DNA of 64,000 bases, taken from Neoechinorhynchus agilis. Its lineage: Eukaryota; Acanthocephala. Location: assembly GCA_051530055.1 (NCBI GenBank), contig CM121341.1:4712001-4776000 (forward strand), given 5' to 3'. Numbering within the stretch: position 1 is the stretch's first letter; each line of letters opens with the position of its first letter. Shown here piece after piece: positions 12,001 through 22,738 of this stretch. A program made the position numbers and the translations under genes. The notes below the pieces were generated by a model. It ran no database searches. It was not told the DNA's origin and was given only the letters and a program-made list of their open reading frames with translations.

Positions 12001-13517
12001 ATCAATGCGGCGATTTATTGTCGCAGAAAGATACGGGCGGTGTCACTTTATTGTTTTTCTGTAACTACAACACAATTTTCTTTCATTGCCGTCAAGTGCA
12101 TTTAATATTCTTATTGTTCGTGTGCAACTTCATTGTTTACGTCATGTTCTGAATCAATGCGGCTATTTATTCCCGCAGATAGATACGAGCGGTGTCACTT
12201 TATTGTTTTTCGCTAACTACAACACAATTTTCTTGCTTTGCCGTCAAGTGCATTGAATATTCTTATTGTTCGTGTGCAACTTCATTGTTTACGTCATGTT
12301 CTGAATCAATGCGGCGATTTATTGTCGCAGAAAGATACGAGCGGTGTCACTTTATTGTTTTTCTGTAACTACAACACAATTTTCTTTCATTGCCGTAAAG
12401 TGCATTGAATATTCTTATTGTTCGTGTGCAACTTCATTGTTTACGTCATGTTCTGAATCAATGCGGCTATTTATTGTCGCAGATAGATACGAGCGGTGTC
12501 ACTTTATTGTTTTTCGCTAACTACAACACAATTTTCTTGCTTTGCCGTCGATTGCATTTAATATTCTTATTGTTCGTGTGCAACTTCATTGTTTACGTCA
12601 TGTTCTGAATCAATGCGGCTATTTATTGTCGCAGAAAGATACGGGCAGTGTCACTTTATTGTTTTTCGCTAACTACAACACAATTTTCTTTCATTGCCGT
12701 CAAGTGAATTGAATATTTTTATTGTTCGTGTGCAACTTCATTGTTTACGTCATGTTCTGAATCAATGCGGCGATTTATTGTCGCAGATAGATACGAGCGG
12801 TGTCACTTTATTGTTTTTCGCTAACTACAACACAATTTTCTTACTTTGCCGTCAAGTGCATTTAATATTCTTATTGTTCGTGTGCAACTTCATTGTTTAC
12901 GTCATGTTCTGAATCAATGCGGCTATTTATTGTCGCAGAAAGATACGGGCGGTGTCACTTTATTGTTTTTCGCTAACTACAACACAATTTTCTATCATTG
13001 CCGTCAAGTGCATTTAATATTCTTATTGTTCGTGCGCAACTTCATTGTTTACGTCATGTTCTGAATCAATGCGGCTATTTATTGTCGCAGATAGATACGA
13101 GCGGTGTCACTTTATTGTTTTTCGCTAACTACAACACAATTTTCTATCATTGCCGTCAAGTGCATTGAATATTCTTATTGTTTGTGGTCTACTTCATTGT
13201 TTACGTCATGTTCTGAATCAATGCGGCGATTTATTTTCGCAGATAGATACGAGCGGTGTCACTTTATTGTTTTTCTGTAACTACAACACAATTTTCTATC
13301 ATTGCCGTAAAGTGCATTGAATATTCTTATTGTTCGTGTACAACTTCATTGTTTACGTCATGTTCTGAATCAATGCGGCTATTTATTGTCGCAGAAAGAT
13401 ACGAGCAGTGTCACTTTATTGTTTTTCTGTAACTAAAACACAATTTTCTTGCTTTGCCGTCAAGTGCATTGAATATTCTTATTGTTTGTGGTCAACTTCA
13501 TTGTTTACGTCATGTTC
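6026..13517 (-). repeat. 152-bp satellite, array 1 (about 49 units)
   Basis: Head-to-tail repeats with a period of 152 bp. Landmark words such as gttctgaatcaatgcgg recur every 152 bases from about 6,068 to about 13,514. Units differ at a limited set of sites: tgtcgcagaaag or tcccgcagatag, ctgtaac or cgctaac, ttgctttgccg or ttcattgccg, and gtgtgcaac or gtggtcaac. The strand given is that on which the unit resembles the coding repeat of the neighbouring forkhead gene. Each unit has stops in that frame and a length not divisible by three, so the array is not coding. The recurring plus-strand frames of about 72 residues are by-products of the periodicity. Confidence 0.97.
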
Positions 13518-13887
13518 TGATGATGTGCCATAGTTTTGTTCATCGGCTTTAAATCTGCTCCTTTTCTTTTTTCTTCTGTGACTGGTGAACAAGTTGCTTA
13601 TTGTGCCGACACTGAAATGAATGTCTGTATGGTTGTAGCGGAAGGTTGATGTTCGCGACAAGTACGCATTTGAATTGTAATTTATCTACTCAATTTTTAG
13701 ATCGTATCTTAAAGGGGGAAAATGCGTTTTAAAGATTCGAATGAAGTTTATACAAATAGAGATAAGAAACATCAAAAAGCTAAATATTTTAAACTTCAAT
13801 TTGCAAAATTTATAGTATGAATCTTTAGTCTTGCACAGTAGACATGCAACATTGTATTGGTTCGCCAGCGGAAAAATAACAATGATT
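13518..13887. other. spacer between array 1 and the forkhead gene
   Basis: Unique sequence. The minus-strand frame 13,661-13,479 encodes a basic stretch (RRKKKRSRFK) running into the last satellite unit as SEHDVNNEV, which matches the forkhead repeat's DVNNEV. The basic part resembles a nuclear localisation signal, but I cannot align it to the intact gene. It may be remaining 5' sequence of the dead copy or unrelated DNA. Confidence 0.4.
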
Positions 13888-13893
13888 TTTATT
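13888..13893 (-). terminator. poly(A) signal overlapping the stop codon
   Basis: On the minus strand the gene ends ACTAAATAAA: the AATAAA hexamer starts at the last base of the TAA stop. If used, it would give an mRNA with almost no 3' UTR. Confidence 0.45.
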
Positions 13894-16800
13894 TAGTCGT
13901 CGCTTAATATCTGGTTTAACAAATTATCTTCATCGGAGTCTTCATCGCTGTCAAATTGACTCTCCTCTGGATTTCCGTTTGTATTATTAGTCGCGTCATT
14001 TTCCTGGTCCTCCTCGGTGTTATCGTTTTTCCTCGGACTGTCAGCGATCCCCAACGCTGCTCGTATCGCGTCCTCTAGTTGAAGAGTTTCAGCATCCTTT
14101 GGTTTTCGTATTACCTCCGCCGGTGGTTCGGATGGTGGTAATTCCTCACGAACGGATTGGGGTGTCATCTCGCCACCTTCAGAATAATCTTCTTCTTCGG
14201 ATTGTTCTCCTTCTGGAGTGCAAGGGCGAAAAAGTATGTTTTCTAGGAACATGTTAACAGTTTGATTAGCATCAACGCTCATATAGCTTTCGGCCGGACT
14301 GGTAGCCGAAGCGCTTGACGATAGATTAAGTTCCTCTATCGATCGAGGATATTCTAAAATGTACTGCGCGAGCGTTGCCTCGTCGAACTGAGATGATCCG
14401 TTAAATTGATCCTTTGTTTCAACTCCAACTGGAATGGGTATATGTTGCTCAGATTCAAATTGTTCATTGATCTTGTGATATTGTTGGTGGTGTTCAGTTT
14501 GGGGCTCCTGCTGGTTTATCGGTCCAAAGTTAACATCGGGAGAAAAATTGAAGTTATCACGATCGTTGTCTGGCGCTTCAAATGAAAAATAGTGCTCGTG
14601 TTCGACGTTTGGCCGACGATATCTATCTAAATCTTCATTGGCAATCTCATATCTATCAGCCGACAATGTATTAAATATAGTCCCCCTTTGCTCATCGTGT
14701 AGATTTACGGTGTCATCCAGCTGCAGTTCAGCGGCACTTCGAGTTTCATTCTCTGCTCTAATCTGATTATTTTCTAATCGTTCTCCGGTCAGATGAGATT
14801 TCTGCTCGTTTAGCAACCGGAAATTTTCTTGGTAATCCTCATCATTAAGCCCAACTTTATCCGAAAAATTACGCTGGTTGCTTTCGTGTGCCCCCTTGAT
14901 TTCAGCTTCAATATTTGGTTCAGGACACATCTTTTGCTTTTTAGGTGGATGACATTCCGAAACGTCGTGTGTCCTTTTAGTGCTTTGTTTATCGGAAAAA
15001 ATTTGGTGGCTCCGTATTGATTTTTGTTCACACATCTGCTCATTCGACTTCGCCGTTTCATCAGTTACCTTATTCGAGGACAGATCTGCTCCTTGATAGT
15101 TTTGTACGCCCGTCATATTTTCTCTTTGCGTACAATTAATTTTTTGCATTTTGCTTAATTCCTTATAATTATCGGTGCCTTCATATTGCCTTTTCATTGC
15201 TGTTATTGAATTTTGATTGAATCGTTTTTGGCCACTCGCCGATCGATCATCGCCATCCTTATTGATCATTGAAGCACAGTTCATTGAATATCCTTGCTGT
15301 TCGCGTGGAACTTCATTCTTAACCTCAGTGTTCTGATTTGGCGCCGCTATTTCGTGTTGTTGATAAAAATGCGCCGTCGTAATGTTTTGTGGATCGGTGA
15401 CTGGAGCATAAGCCGCTTGCTGGCCTTGCAAGTGCATTGAATATCCTTGCTGCTCGCGTTGATCTTCATTGTTAACCTCAGTGTTCAGATTTTGCGCCGC
15501 TATTTCGGTTTGTTGATAGAAACCTACCGTCGCCATGTTTTGTGGTTCGCTGATTGGAGCACAAGCCGCTTGCTGGCCCTGCAAGTTTATTGAATATCCT
15601 TGCTGTTCGCGTGGATCTTCATTGTTTACCCCAGTGTTCGGATTTGGCGCCGTTATTTCGGTTTGTTGATAGAAACCCGCTGCCGTCATGTTTTGTGGAT
15701 TGGTTACTGGAGCACGAGCCGCTTGCTGATCCTGCAAGTACATTGAATATCCTTGTTGTTCGCGTTGAACTTCATTGTTTACCCAAGTGTTCGGATTTGG
15801 AGCCGCTATTTCGGTTTCTTGATAGAAACCCACCGTCGCCATGTTTTGTGGTTCGGTGATTGGAGCGCAAGCCGCTTGCTGATCCTGCAAGTGCATTGAA
15901 TATCCTTGCTGTTCGCGTGGATCTTCATTGTTAACCTCAGTGTTCGGATGAGGTGCCGCAATTTCGTATTGTTGGTGGAAACCCACCGTCGCCATGTTTT
16001 GTAGTTCGGTGATTGGAGCACAAGCCGCTTGCTGATCCTGCAAGTGCATTGAATATCCTTGTTGTTCGCGTGGATCTTCATTGTTAACCTCAGTGTTCGG
16101 ATTTGGCGCCGTTATTTCGGTTTGTTGATAGAAACCCGCTGCCGTCATGTTTTGTGGATTGGTTACTGGAGCACAAGCCGCTTGCTGATCCTGCAAGTGC
16201 ATTGAATATCCTTGCTGTTCGCGTGGAACTTCATTGTTTACCCCAGTGTTCGGATTTGGCGCCGCTATTTCGGTTTGTTGATAGAAACCCACCGTCGCCA
16301 TGTTTTGTGGTTCGCTGATTGGAGCACAAGCCGCTTGCTGATCCTGCAAGTGCATTGAATATCCTTGTTGTTCGCGTTGATCTTCATTGTTAACCTCAGT
16401 GTTCTGATTTGGCGCCGCTATTTCGTGTTGTTGATAGAAACCCACCGTCGCCATGTTTTGTGGTTCAGTGATTGGAGCACAAGCCGCTTGCTCATCCTGC
16501 AAGTGCATTGAATATCCTTGTTGTTCGCGTTGATCTTCATTGTTAACCTCAGTGTTCTGATTTGGCGCCGCTATTTCGTGTTGTTGATAGAAACCCACCG
16601 TCGCCATGTTTTGTGGTTCAGTGATTGGAGCACAAGCCGCTTGCTCATCCTGCAAGTGCATTGAATATCCTTGTTGTTCGCGTTGATCTTCATTGTTAAC
16701 CTCAGTGTTCTGATTTGGCGCCGCTATTTCGTGTTGTTGATAGAAACCCACCGTCGCCATGTTTTGTGGTTCAGTGATTGGAGCACAAGCCGCTTGCTCA

Positions 16801-19800
16801 TCCTGCAAGTGCATTGAATATCCTTGTTGTTCGCGTTGATCTTCATTGTTAACCTCAGTGTTCTGATTTGGCGCCGCTATTTCGTGTTGTTGATAGAAAC
16901 CCACCGTCGCCATGTTTTGTGGTTCAGTGATTGGAGCACAAGCCGCTTGCTCATCCTGCAAGTGCATTGAATATCCTTGTTGTTCGCGTTGATCTTCATT
17001 GTTTACCTCAGTGTTCTGATTTGGCGCCGCTATTTCGTGTTGTTGATAGAAACCCACCGTCGCCATGTTTTGTGGTTCAGTGATTGGAGCACAAGCCGCT
17101 TGCTGATCCTGCAAGTGCATTGAATATCCTTGTTGTTCGCGTTGAACTTCATTGTTTACCCCAGTGTTCGGATTTTGCGCCGCTATTTCGTTTTGTTGAT
17201 AGAAGCCCACCGTCGCCATGTTTTTTGGTTCGGTAATTGGAGCACAAGCCGCTTGCTGATCCTGCAAGTGCATTGAATATCCTTGCTGTTCGCGATGATC
17301 TTCATTGTTAACCTCAATGTTCTGATTTGGCGCCGCTGTTTCGTTTTGTTGATAAAAACGTGCTGTTGCCATGTTTTGGTGTTCGGTGATTCGAGCACAT
17401 ACCGCTTGTTCGGCCGGTAAGTTTATTGAATATCCTCGCTGTTCGCGTGGAACTTCATTGTTTACCTCAGTATTCTGATTGGGTGCCACTATTTGGCGTT
17501 TTTGATAGAAACTCGCCGCCGTCGTGGTTTGTTGATCGGTGAATTGAGCACAAACCGCTTGTTGGGCTTGCAAATGCATCGAATATCCTTGCTGTTCGCG
17601 TGGAACTTCATTGTTTACCCCAATGTTCTGATTGGGTTCCGCTATTTTGTGTTGTTGATAGAAACCCGCTGCCGTCATGTTTTGTGGATTGGTTACTGGA
17701 GCATAAGCCGCTTGCTGGCCCCGCGAGTTCATTGAATATCCTTCTTGTTCGCTTGGAACTCTATTGTTTACGTCAGTGTTCCGATGTGGCCCCGCTATTT
17801 GGTGTTGTTGATGGATACCCGCTGTCGCCATGCTTTGTTGATCGGTGGCTGGAGCGCAAGGCATTTGTTTGGTTTGCAAGTGCATTGAATATCCTTGTTG
17901 TTCGCGTTGAACTCTATTGTTTGCGTCAGCGTTCTGATTAGGTGCCACTACTTGGTTTTGTTGATAGAAACCCGCTGCTGCCATGTTTTGTTGATCGGAT
18001 GCTGGAGTGCAAGGCATTTGTTGGCCCTGCAAGTTCATTGAATATCCTTGTTGTTCGCGTTGAACTCTACTGTTTACGTCCGGGTTCGAATTGGGTGCCA
18101 TTACTTGGTATTGTTGATAGAAACCCGCTGCCGCCATGGTTTGTTGATCGGTTAATGGAGCACAAGTCGCTTGCTGGCCCTGCAAGTTCATTGAATATCC
18201 TTGTTGTTCGCGTGGAACTCTATTGTTTACGTCAGCGTTCTGATTAGGTGCCGCTATTTGGTGTTGTTGATGGAAACCCGCTGCCGCCATGTTTTGTTGA
18301 TCGTTGAATGGAGCACAAACTCCTTGCTGGCCCTGCAAGTTCATTGAATATCCTTGTTGTTCACGTGAAACTCTATTGTTTACGTCAGCGTTCTGATTAG
18401 GTGCCGCTATTTGGTGTTGTTGATGGAAACCCGCTGCCGCCATGTTTTGTTGATCGTTGAATGGAGCACAAACTCCTTGCTGGCCCTGCAAGTTCATTGA
18501 ATATCCTTGTTGTTCACGTGAAACTCTATTGTTTACGTCAGCGTTCTGATTAGGTGCCGCTATTTGGTGTTGTTGATGGAAACCCGCTGCCGCCATGTTT
18601 TGTTGATCGTTGAATGGAGCACAAACTCCTTGCTGGCCCTGCAAGTTCATTGAATATCCTTGTTGTTCACGTGAAACTCTATTGTTTACGTCAGCGTTCT
18701 GATTAGGTGCCGCTATTTGGTGTTGTTGATGGAAACCCGCTGCCGCCATGTTTTGTTGATCGTTGAATGGAGCACAAACTCCTTGCTGGCCCTGCAAGTT
18801 CATTGAATATCCTTGTTGTTCACGTGAAACTCTATTGTTTACGTCAGCGTTCTGATTAGGTGCCGCTATTTGGTGTTGAGGATAGTAACCCGCGGTTACC
18901 ATGTTTTGTTGATCGGTGAATGGAGCACAAACTCCTTGCTGGCCCTGCAAGTTCATTGAATATCCTTGTTTTTCGCGTTGAACTCTATTGTTTACGTCCG
19001 GGTTCTGATTGGGTGCCGCTATTTGGTGTTGTTGATTGAAACCCGCTGCCGCCATGTTTTGTTGATCGGTGAATGGAGCACAAGCCGCTTGCTGGCCCTG
19101 CAAGTGCATTGAATATCCTTGTTTTTCGCGTAGAGCTCTATTGTTTACGTCAGCGCTCTGATTATGTGCCACTACTTGGTGTTGTTGATGGAAACCCGCT
19201 GCCGCCATGCTTTGTTGATCGGTGAATGGAGCACAAGCCGCTTGCTGGCCCTGCAAGTGCATTGAATATCCTTGTTGTTCGCGTGCAACTCTATTGTTTA
19301 CGTCAGCGTTCTGATTAGGTGCCACTACTTGGTTTTGTTGGTAGAAACCCGCTGCTGCCATGTTTTGTTGATCGGTGAATGGAGCACAAACCGCTTGTTG
19401 GCCTTGCAAGTGCATTGTAAATCCTTGTTGTTCGCGTGAAACTGTATTGTTTACGTCAGCGTTCTGGTTAGGTGCCGCTATTTGGTGTTGAGGATTGTAA
19501 CTCGCGGTTGCCATGTTTTGTTGATCGGTGAATGGAGCACAAGCCGCTTGCTGGCCCTGCAAGGGCATTGAATATCCTTGTTGTTCGCGTGAAAATCTAT
19601 TGTTTACGTCGGCGTTCTGATTAGGTGCCACTATTTGGTGTTGAGGATAGTAGCCCGCGGTTGCCATGTTTTGTCGATCGGTACCACTAATCATTCGAAC
19701 AGGATTTGCCATCAATGTAGGATGTATGTTTTGGCCACTATTTCCCAAATTTAATCGTTCTGTTGGCGGTTGTTGTTCTTGCTGCCATTGTTGCTGATAT

Positions 19801-20504
19801 TGAGCAGGCTGTTGTTGGTTGTTCATCTGAGTTCCGTAGTTATGCACTCCCGATGGGTCTTGGGCATTTTGCAATGTTCCAATATTTTGGAGAGCTGGGT
19901 TATGGTAAATGTTTTGCGGATTGCCGTTTCCTTTAATAAAATTCTGAGCTGTCATCATGGGATTTGGCTGTTGCATTTGCTGCGTGCCGTAAAAGTGACC
20001 CGTATTGCCGGCCAATTGTTGGATATTTTGGTTTTGGAAGGCATTTGCATTGGTTATCGGACCCAAATTTTGTTGGAAATGTCCAAGCACATTCGGGTTG
20101 TAGAAATTTCCTTGAGCATACGGTGCCATCACAGCGGCTCCATTTCCACCCGCTGCAACATCATTTGGTACGGCACCATCGTAGGTAAGATTTTTAGCTT
20201 GAAATTCGTCCCTGTTCCTTAAACGACCATCCTTGTTGCCTCCATTGATGGCCCAGTGCATTCCATTTGGGCCCTGGGATACTCTTACCAGTGTAAACTT
20301 GTTGCTCGCAGATAATTTATGACGAACATAGTTTTGCCAATTTTTTACTCCCTCTTCGTCAGTTATTGCGGCAAAATATGGATAATTCTGTTTAAAATAA
20401 TCGTAGATCTTTTGTAGTGGCAGTGTGCGATTAGGAGCGTTGCTGATCGCCAACCTGGCTATTTCGGAAATGCTTATATCTCCCCACGCATTTTGTCTCG
20501 GCAT
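13893..20504 (-). CDS. giant forkhead-domain protein with 29 Gln-rich 51-residue repeats
   Basis: A 2,203-residue frame with no intron. Residues about 5-90 form a winged-helix forkhead domain: ISEIARLAISNAP, LPLQKIYDYFKQNYPYF, then WQNYVRHKLSASNKFTLV, where helix 3 keeps the DNA-contacting N and RH of the family's WxNSIRHNLS, and a wing ending MHWAIN. It should therefore be a nuclear DNA-binding regulator. Residues about 90-280 are Gln/Asn/Gly-rich. Then come 29 tandem 51-residue units around REQQGYSM, DQQNMAAAG and APNQNADVNN. The C-terminal 500 residues hold a basic PPKKQKM (possible nuclear signal) and end in a strongly acidic tail that could activate transcription (inference). The start MPRQNAWGD is the only Met ahead of the domain. 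The forkhead class is unclear. The lack of introns in so long a gene suggests a retrogene or a lineage of intron-poor genes. Confidence 0.9.
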   Translation of the reverse strand: MPRQNAWGDISISEIARLAISNAPNRTLPLQKIYDYFKQNYPYFAAITDEEGVKNWQNYVRHKLSASNKFTLVRVSQGPNGMHWAINGGNKDGRLRNRDEFQAKNLTYDGAVPNDVAAGGNGAAVMAPYAQGNFYNPNVLGHFQQNLGPITNANAFQNQNIQQLAGNTGHFYGTQQMQQPNPMMTAQNFIKGNGNPQNIYHNPALQNIGTLQNAQDPSGVHNYGTQMNNQQQPAQYQQQWQQEQQPPTERLNLGNSGQNIHPTLMANPVRMISGTDRQNMATAGYYPQHQIVAPNQNADVNNRFSREQQGYSMPLQGQQAACAPFTDQQNMATASYNPQHQIAAPNQNADVNNTVSREQQGFTMHLQGQQAVCAPFTDQQNMAAAGFYQQNQVVAPNQNADVNNRVAREQQGYSMHLQGQQAACAPFTDQQSMAAAGFHQQHQVVAHNQSADVNNRALREKQGYSMHLQGQQAACAPFTDQQNMAAAGFNQQHQIAAPNQNPDVNNRVQREKQGYSMNLQGQQGVCAPFTDQQNMVTAGYYPQHQIAAPNQNADVNNRVSREQQGYSMNLQGQQGVCAPFNDQQNMAAAGFHQQHQIAAPNQNADVNNRVSREQQGYSMNLQGQQGVCAPFNDQQNMAAAGFHQQHQIAAPNQNADVNNRVSREQQGYSMNLQGQQGVCAPFNDQQNMAAAGFHQQHQIAAPNQNADVNNRVSREQQGYSMNLQGQQGVCAPFNDQQNMAAAGFHQQHQIAAPNQNADVNNRVPREQQGYSMNLQGQQATCAPLTDQQTMAAAGFYQQYQVMAPNSNPDVNSRVQREQQGYSMNLQGQQMPCTPASDQQNMAAAGFYQQNQVVAPNQNADANNRVQREQQGYSMHLQTKQMPCAPATDQQSMATAGIHQQHQIAGPHRNTDVNNRVPSEQEGYSMNSRGQQAAYAPVTNPQNMTAAGFYQQHKIAEPNQNIGVNNEVPREQQGYSMHLQAQQAVCAQFTDQQTTTAASFYQKRQIVAPNQNTEVNNEVPREQRGYSINLPAEQAVCARITEHQNMATARFYQQNETAAPNQNIEVNNEDHREQQGYSMHLQDQQAACAPITEPKNMATVGFYQQNEIAAQNPNTGVNNEVQREQQGYSMHLQDQQAACAPITEPQNMATVGFYQQHEIAAPNQNTEVNNEDQREQQGYSMHLQDEQAACAPITEPQNMATVGFYQQHEIAAPNQNTEVNNEDQREQQGYSMHLQDEQAACAPITEPQNMATVGFYQQHEIAAPNQNTEVNNEDQREQQGYSMHLQDEQAACAPITEPQNMATVGFYQQHEIAAPNQNTEVNNEDQREQQGYSMHLQDEQAACAPITEPQNMATVGFYQQHEIAAPNQNTEVNNEDQREQQGYSMHLQDQQAACAPISEPQNMATVGFYQQTEIAAPNPNTGVNNEVPREQQGYSMHLQDQQAACAPVTNPQNMTAAGFYQQTEITAPNPNTEVNNEDPREQQGYSMHLQDQQAACAPITELQNMATVGFHQQYEIAAPHPNTEVNNEDPREQQGYSMHLQDQQAACAPITEPQNMATVGFYQETEIAAPNPNTWVNNEVQREQQGYSMYLQDQQAARAPVTNPQNMTAAGFYQQTEITAPNPNTGVNNEDPREQQGYSINLQGQQAACAPISEPQNMATVGFYQQTEIAAQNLNTEVNNEDQREQQGYSMHLQGQQAAYAPVTDPQNITTAHFYQQHEIAAPNQNTEVKNEVPREQQGYSMNCASMINKDGDDRSASGQKRFNQNSITAMKRQYEGTDNYKELSKMQKINCTQRENMTGVQNYQGADLSSNKVTDETAKSNEQMCEQKSIRSHQIFSDKQSTKRTHDVSECHPPKKQKMCPEPNIEAEIKGAHESNQRNFSDKVGLNDEDYQENFRLLNEQKSHLTGERLENNQIRAENETRSAAELQLDDTVNLHDEQRGTIFNTLSADRYEIANEDLDRYRRPNVEHEHYFSFEAPDNDRDNFNFSPDVNFGPINQQEPQTEHHQQYHKINEQFESEQHIPIPVGVETKDQFNGSSQFDEATLAQYILEYPRSIEELNLSSSASATSPAESYMSVDANQTVNMFLENILFRPCTPEGEQSEEEDYSEGGEMTPQSVREELPPSEPPAEVIRKPKDAETLQLEDAIRAALGIADSPRKNDNTEEDQENDATNNTNGNPEESQFDSDEDSDEDNLLNQILSDD
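15265..19700 (-). repeat. coding minisatellite, 29 units of 153 bp
   Basis: In-frame tandem units of 51 codons inside the forkhead gene, counted from 29 occurrences of the (R)EQQGYSM-type core. Two blocks are nearly identical at DNA level: about 18,290-18,900 (units with GVCAPFNDQQ) and about 16,440-17,050 (units with QDEQAACAPITEPQ). This shows recent local expansion. The 5' units carry NADVNNRV and the 3' units NTEVNNEV/ED, so the array has two subfamilies. Opposite-strand frames of 70-110 residues across this region are shadows of the repeats. Confidence 0.95.
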
Positions 20505-21536
20505 ATTGTTTTCAAGAATTTGGAGCTTATAATGGTTTGAAAGAGATAAAAGAAGATTTCAACCGTTTGTGAGAGTTTCTAAAGGATTAAAATACGCTCA
20601 TCTTTGGTCGTTTTGACTAATGTATTCAGGTGATGTAGCAAACAGTTTTTGGATAAACTATTTACCATTCAAACTCCATATTTGTCAATAACTCTGCGCT
20701 TTCAGCCCCAATAGTACACTAAGTTTTGTCGTTGTTTTCAAAACGCCAATAAAATTCAAAACATAAACCGATTTTAGATATTACTATCGAGTCGCTGTAT
20801 TGTATTATTACACTCAATAAGCCATCATCACGTATTTTGGAATTCGGATCATAAGGTCCAGAATATTGGATTGAGGATTGTTGTGCAGAGTTTTCCTATC
20901 TATAGTTTATGTCGTCTTTTATTTAAATTTACAATTATGCATCTTAGTCTCTATACTTAAAGTAAACATACTTTCTCGATTGTTTCTTTAATTTGCGTTT
21001 CAATCACTAAAATTAAGAAGAGTCTAGGTTAGAATTGTTTTTAGAAAGTAGATCACATTCAAAAGATTTGGTATGGTTAATTTGAGTAATAAGAAAAATA
21101 TAGATGCATTGGATGGGGACGGATCCGTAAACCAGTTAAACACGAATATTCTAATATAGAATTCGGTATTTGGCGTTCATATTCGGTGTACTGATCCACA
21201 AGGCGACTCGGAAATAAATCGGTGACTTATCGCTAATGAGTTGTAATGATGCCTAAACAACGACAAGAATGGAATTACTTTGCTAATAGCAAAAACTTTC
21301 AAACACACAATAAATTTGATTCCACAAATGTTATTAATAAATCGTTTTATTTCAGGGAACATCAGGTATCTATTGAAACTTGTAAGTTTTGGGTGTTCCA
21401 TCTTTGCAGCTACAAAACGTTAGCTGTTGATTGTCGTTTTCCGCTCTCTAGCTTTTGTATTAGTTGAGTTGGCTTTGGTCGGTTAATTTATAGTTGTTTT
21501 CCGCTCTTTCCTCTGAATCATTTCGCATTTGGCCGA
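20505..21536. other. intergenic, upstream of the forkhead gene
   Basis: AT-rich with no supported gene. It should contain the promoter of the minus-strand forkhead gene. A TATAAG lies about 25 bases before the ATG on that strand, too close to be convincing. Short frames at 21,177-21,467 on both strands show no domain. Confidence 0.35.
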
Positions 21537-22738
21537 TTAAGCGCTGGAGACGAAGGTAGAGATTTTTGCGAGGAATTGAAGGATGGAAAGTGTTGGGACG
21601 ATGAGTGTTATAAGTGTAAGTAAAAGGATAAATGTGTGGTAGAAATTGAAGAGGCGGAAGAGAATGAAGGTGTTTTGAGTGCTTTTGAGATTTGAGAGAG
21701 GTGTTCTTCTACGAGTTTGGGGGAGCAGATTAGAGTGAACCTCCATTGTGAAATGTATTAAGTATTTTGGAAAAAGGTTAGAAGGAAAATTGCAGAAGGT
21801 TAGAAGAGCGTAGGTGAGCGTTGGTAGGATCACACGGACATATAAAAGTACTTAAGGTCTTTGGATGATAATCCGAGGAGTCGGAGGCGTTTAAGAAGAT
21901 AGAGCTTAATGGATCCCTTGTGCAACAAAATTGATATGTGCTTCTTCTATAGATTTTTCTGAAAATAAAGACCAAGTATACGAACAGAGGAGACACGATT
22001 GATAGGAAAAGGAAAAAGTGGCTGATCGGAAGGACTATTTGAGATTCAGGGGACGATTTCAAAGCACTTCGTTAAGTTAAGGGTAAAACATTTAGGGGAG
22101 CAAAATTCTTGAACGTGAGAAATCTCGTTAGGAGTAATTGAGAGTGAGACGGAGGATACCGGTACATCCGTAATGATTATAAGATCACCCGCATACAAGA
22201 CGTATTTAGAATAAAAAGAGAATGAAATAAGATCGGTTAGGAAAATGTTGAAAGGAATGGGGAAGAGAACAGTCCGTTCGAGAACTCCTTTGTTGATTGC
22301 TAAGGTATTCGAGACGATGCTGCCTATTTTGGTAAATTGTAATCGATTGTTTAGAAAGGAATTAAACCATTTGATTTGCCAGGCGACAAAAATAAATTTA
22401 GAGCATGTATCAAGGAGAAGATTTTGATCAACGGAATCAAAAGCTTTATGAATGTCAATTTGGATGAGTCGAGAGATAAATAAAGGTTTTGCGTCGAGAT
22501 AATGAAGAACGCGTCGGTACAGAAGCCGGGCCGGTAACCGAATTGAATGGATGAAATTTTTCGATTGAAGATTGGCAGAAGGTGTGCTTTAAAGCATCTC
22601 TCTAAGATTTTAGAGAAGGAATCTAAGTTAGAGATGGGTCGAAAACTTGAGGTGGATATAAGTTCACCTGCTTTCGGGAGCAGAGTTACCCGATCTCTTT
22701 TTGGGCAATTATGGAAGATTCCGGTCTTGAAACTTTGG
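21537..22738 (-). mobile_element. LINE fragment, second copy (jockey/CR1-like)
   Basis: Same family as positions 1-910. 21,972-22,738 repeats 1-767 with only a few differences visible (for example gatttgccagg against gatttgtcagg). The minus-strand reading runs from reverse transcriptase motifs (about 22,738-22,150) into the C-terminal part (22,062-21,537), which ends at a stop at 21,537. That frame passes from one ORF to an overlapping one at 21,833-21,778, so a frameshift is present. The 5' side of the element is cut off sharply at 22,738, where the satellite begins. 5' truncation is common for LINE insertions, but here it coincides with the edge of array 2. Confidence 0.8.

Noticed and set aside
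6161-13064. Dozens of plus-strand frames of about 72-93 residues
   Set aside because: They repeat with the satellite period, are Cys/Phe/Leu-rich, restart in each unit and lie opposite to the ancestral coding strand. They are artefacts of the repeat.
6026-13517. CRISPR-like array
   Set aside because: There are no unique spacers. The whole 152-bp period is conserved, so this is a satellite.
15554-20222. Plus-strand frames of 60-150 residues across the forkhead gene
   Set aside because: Antisense shadows of the 51-codon repeats and Gln-rich region. The minus-strand frame is open for 2,203 codons with a recognisable domain.
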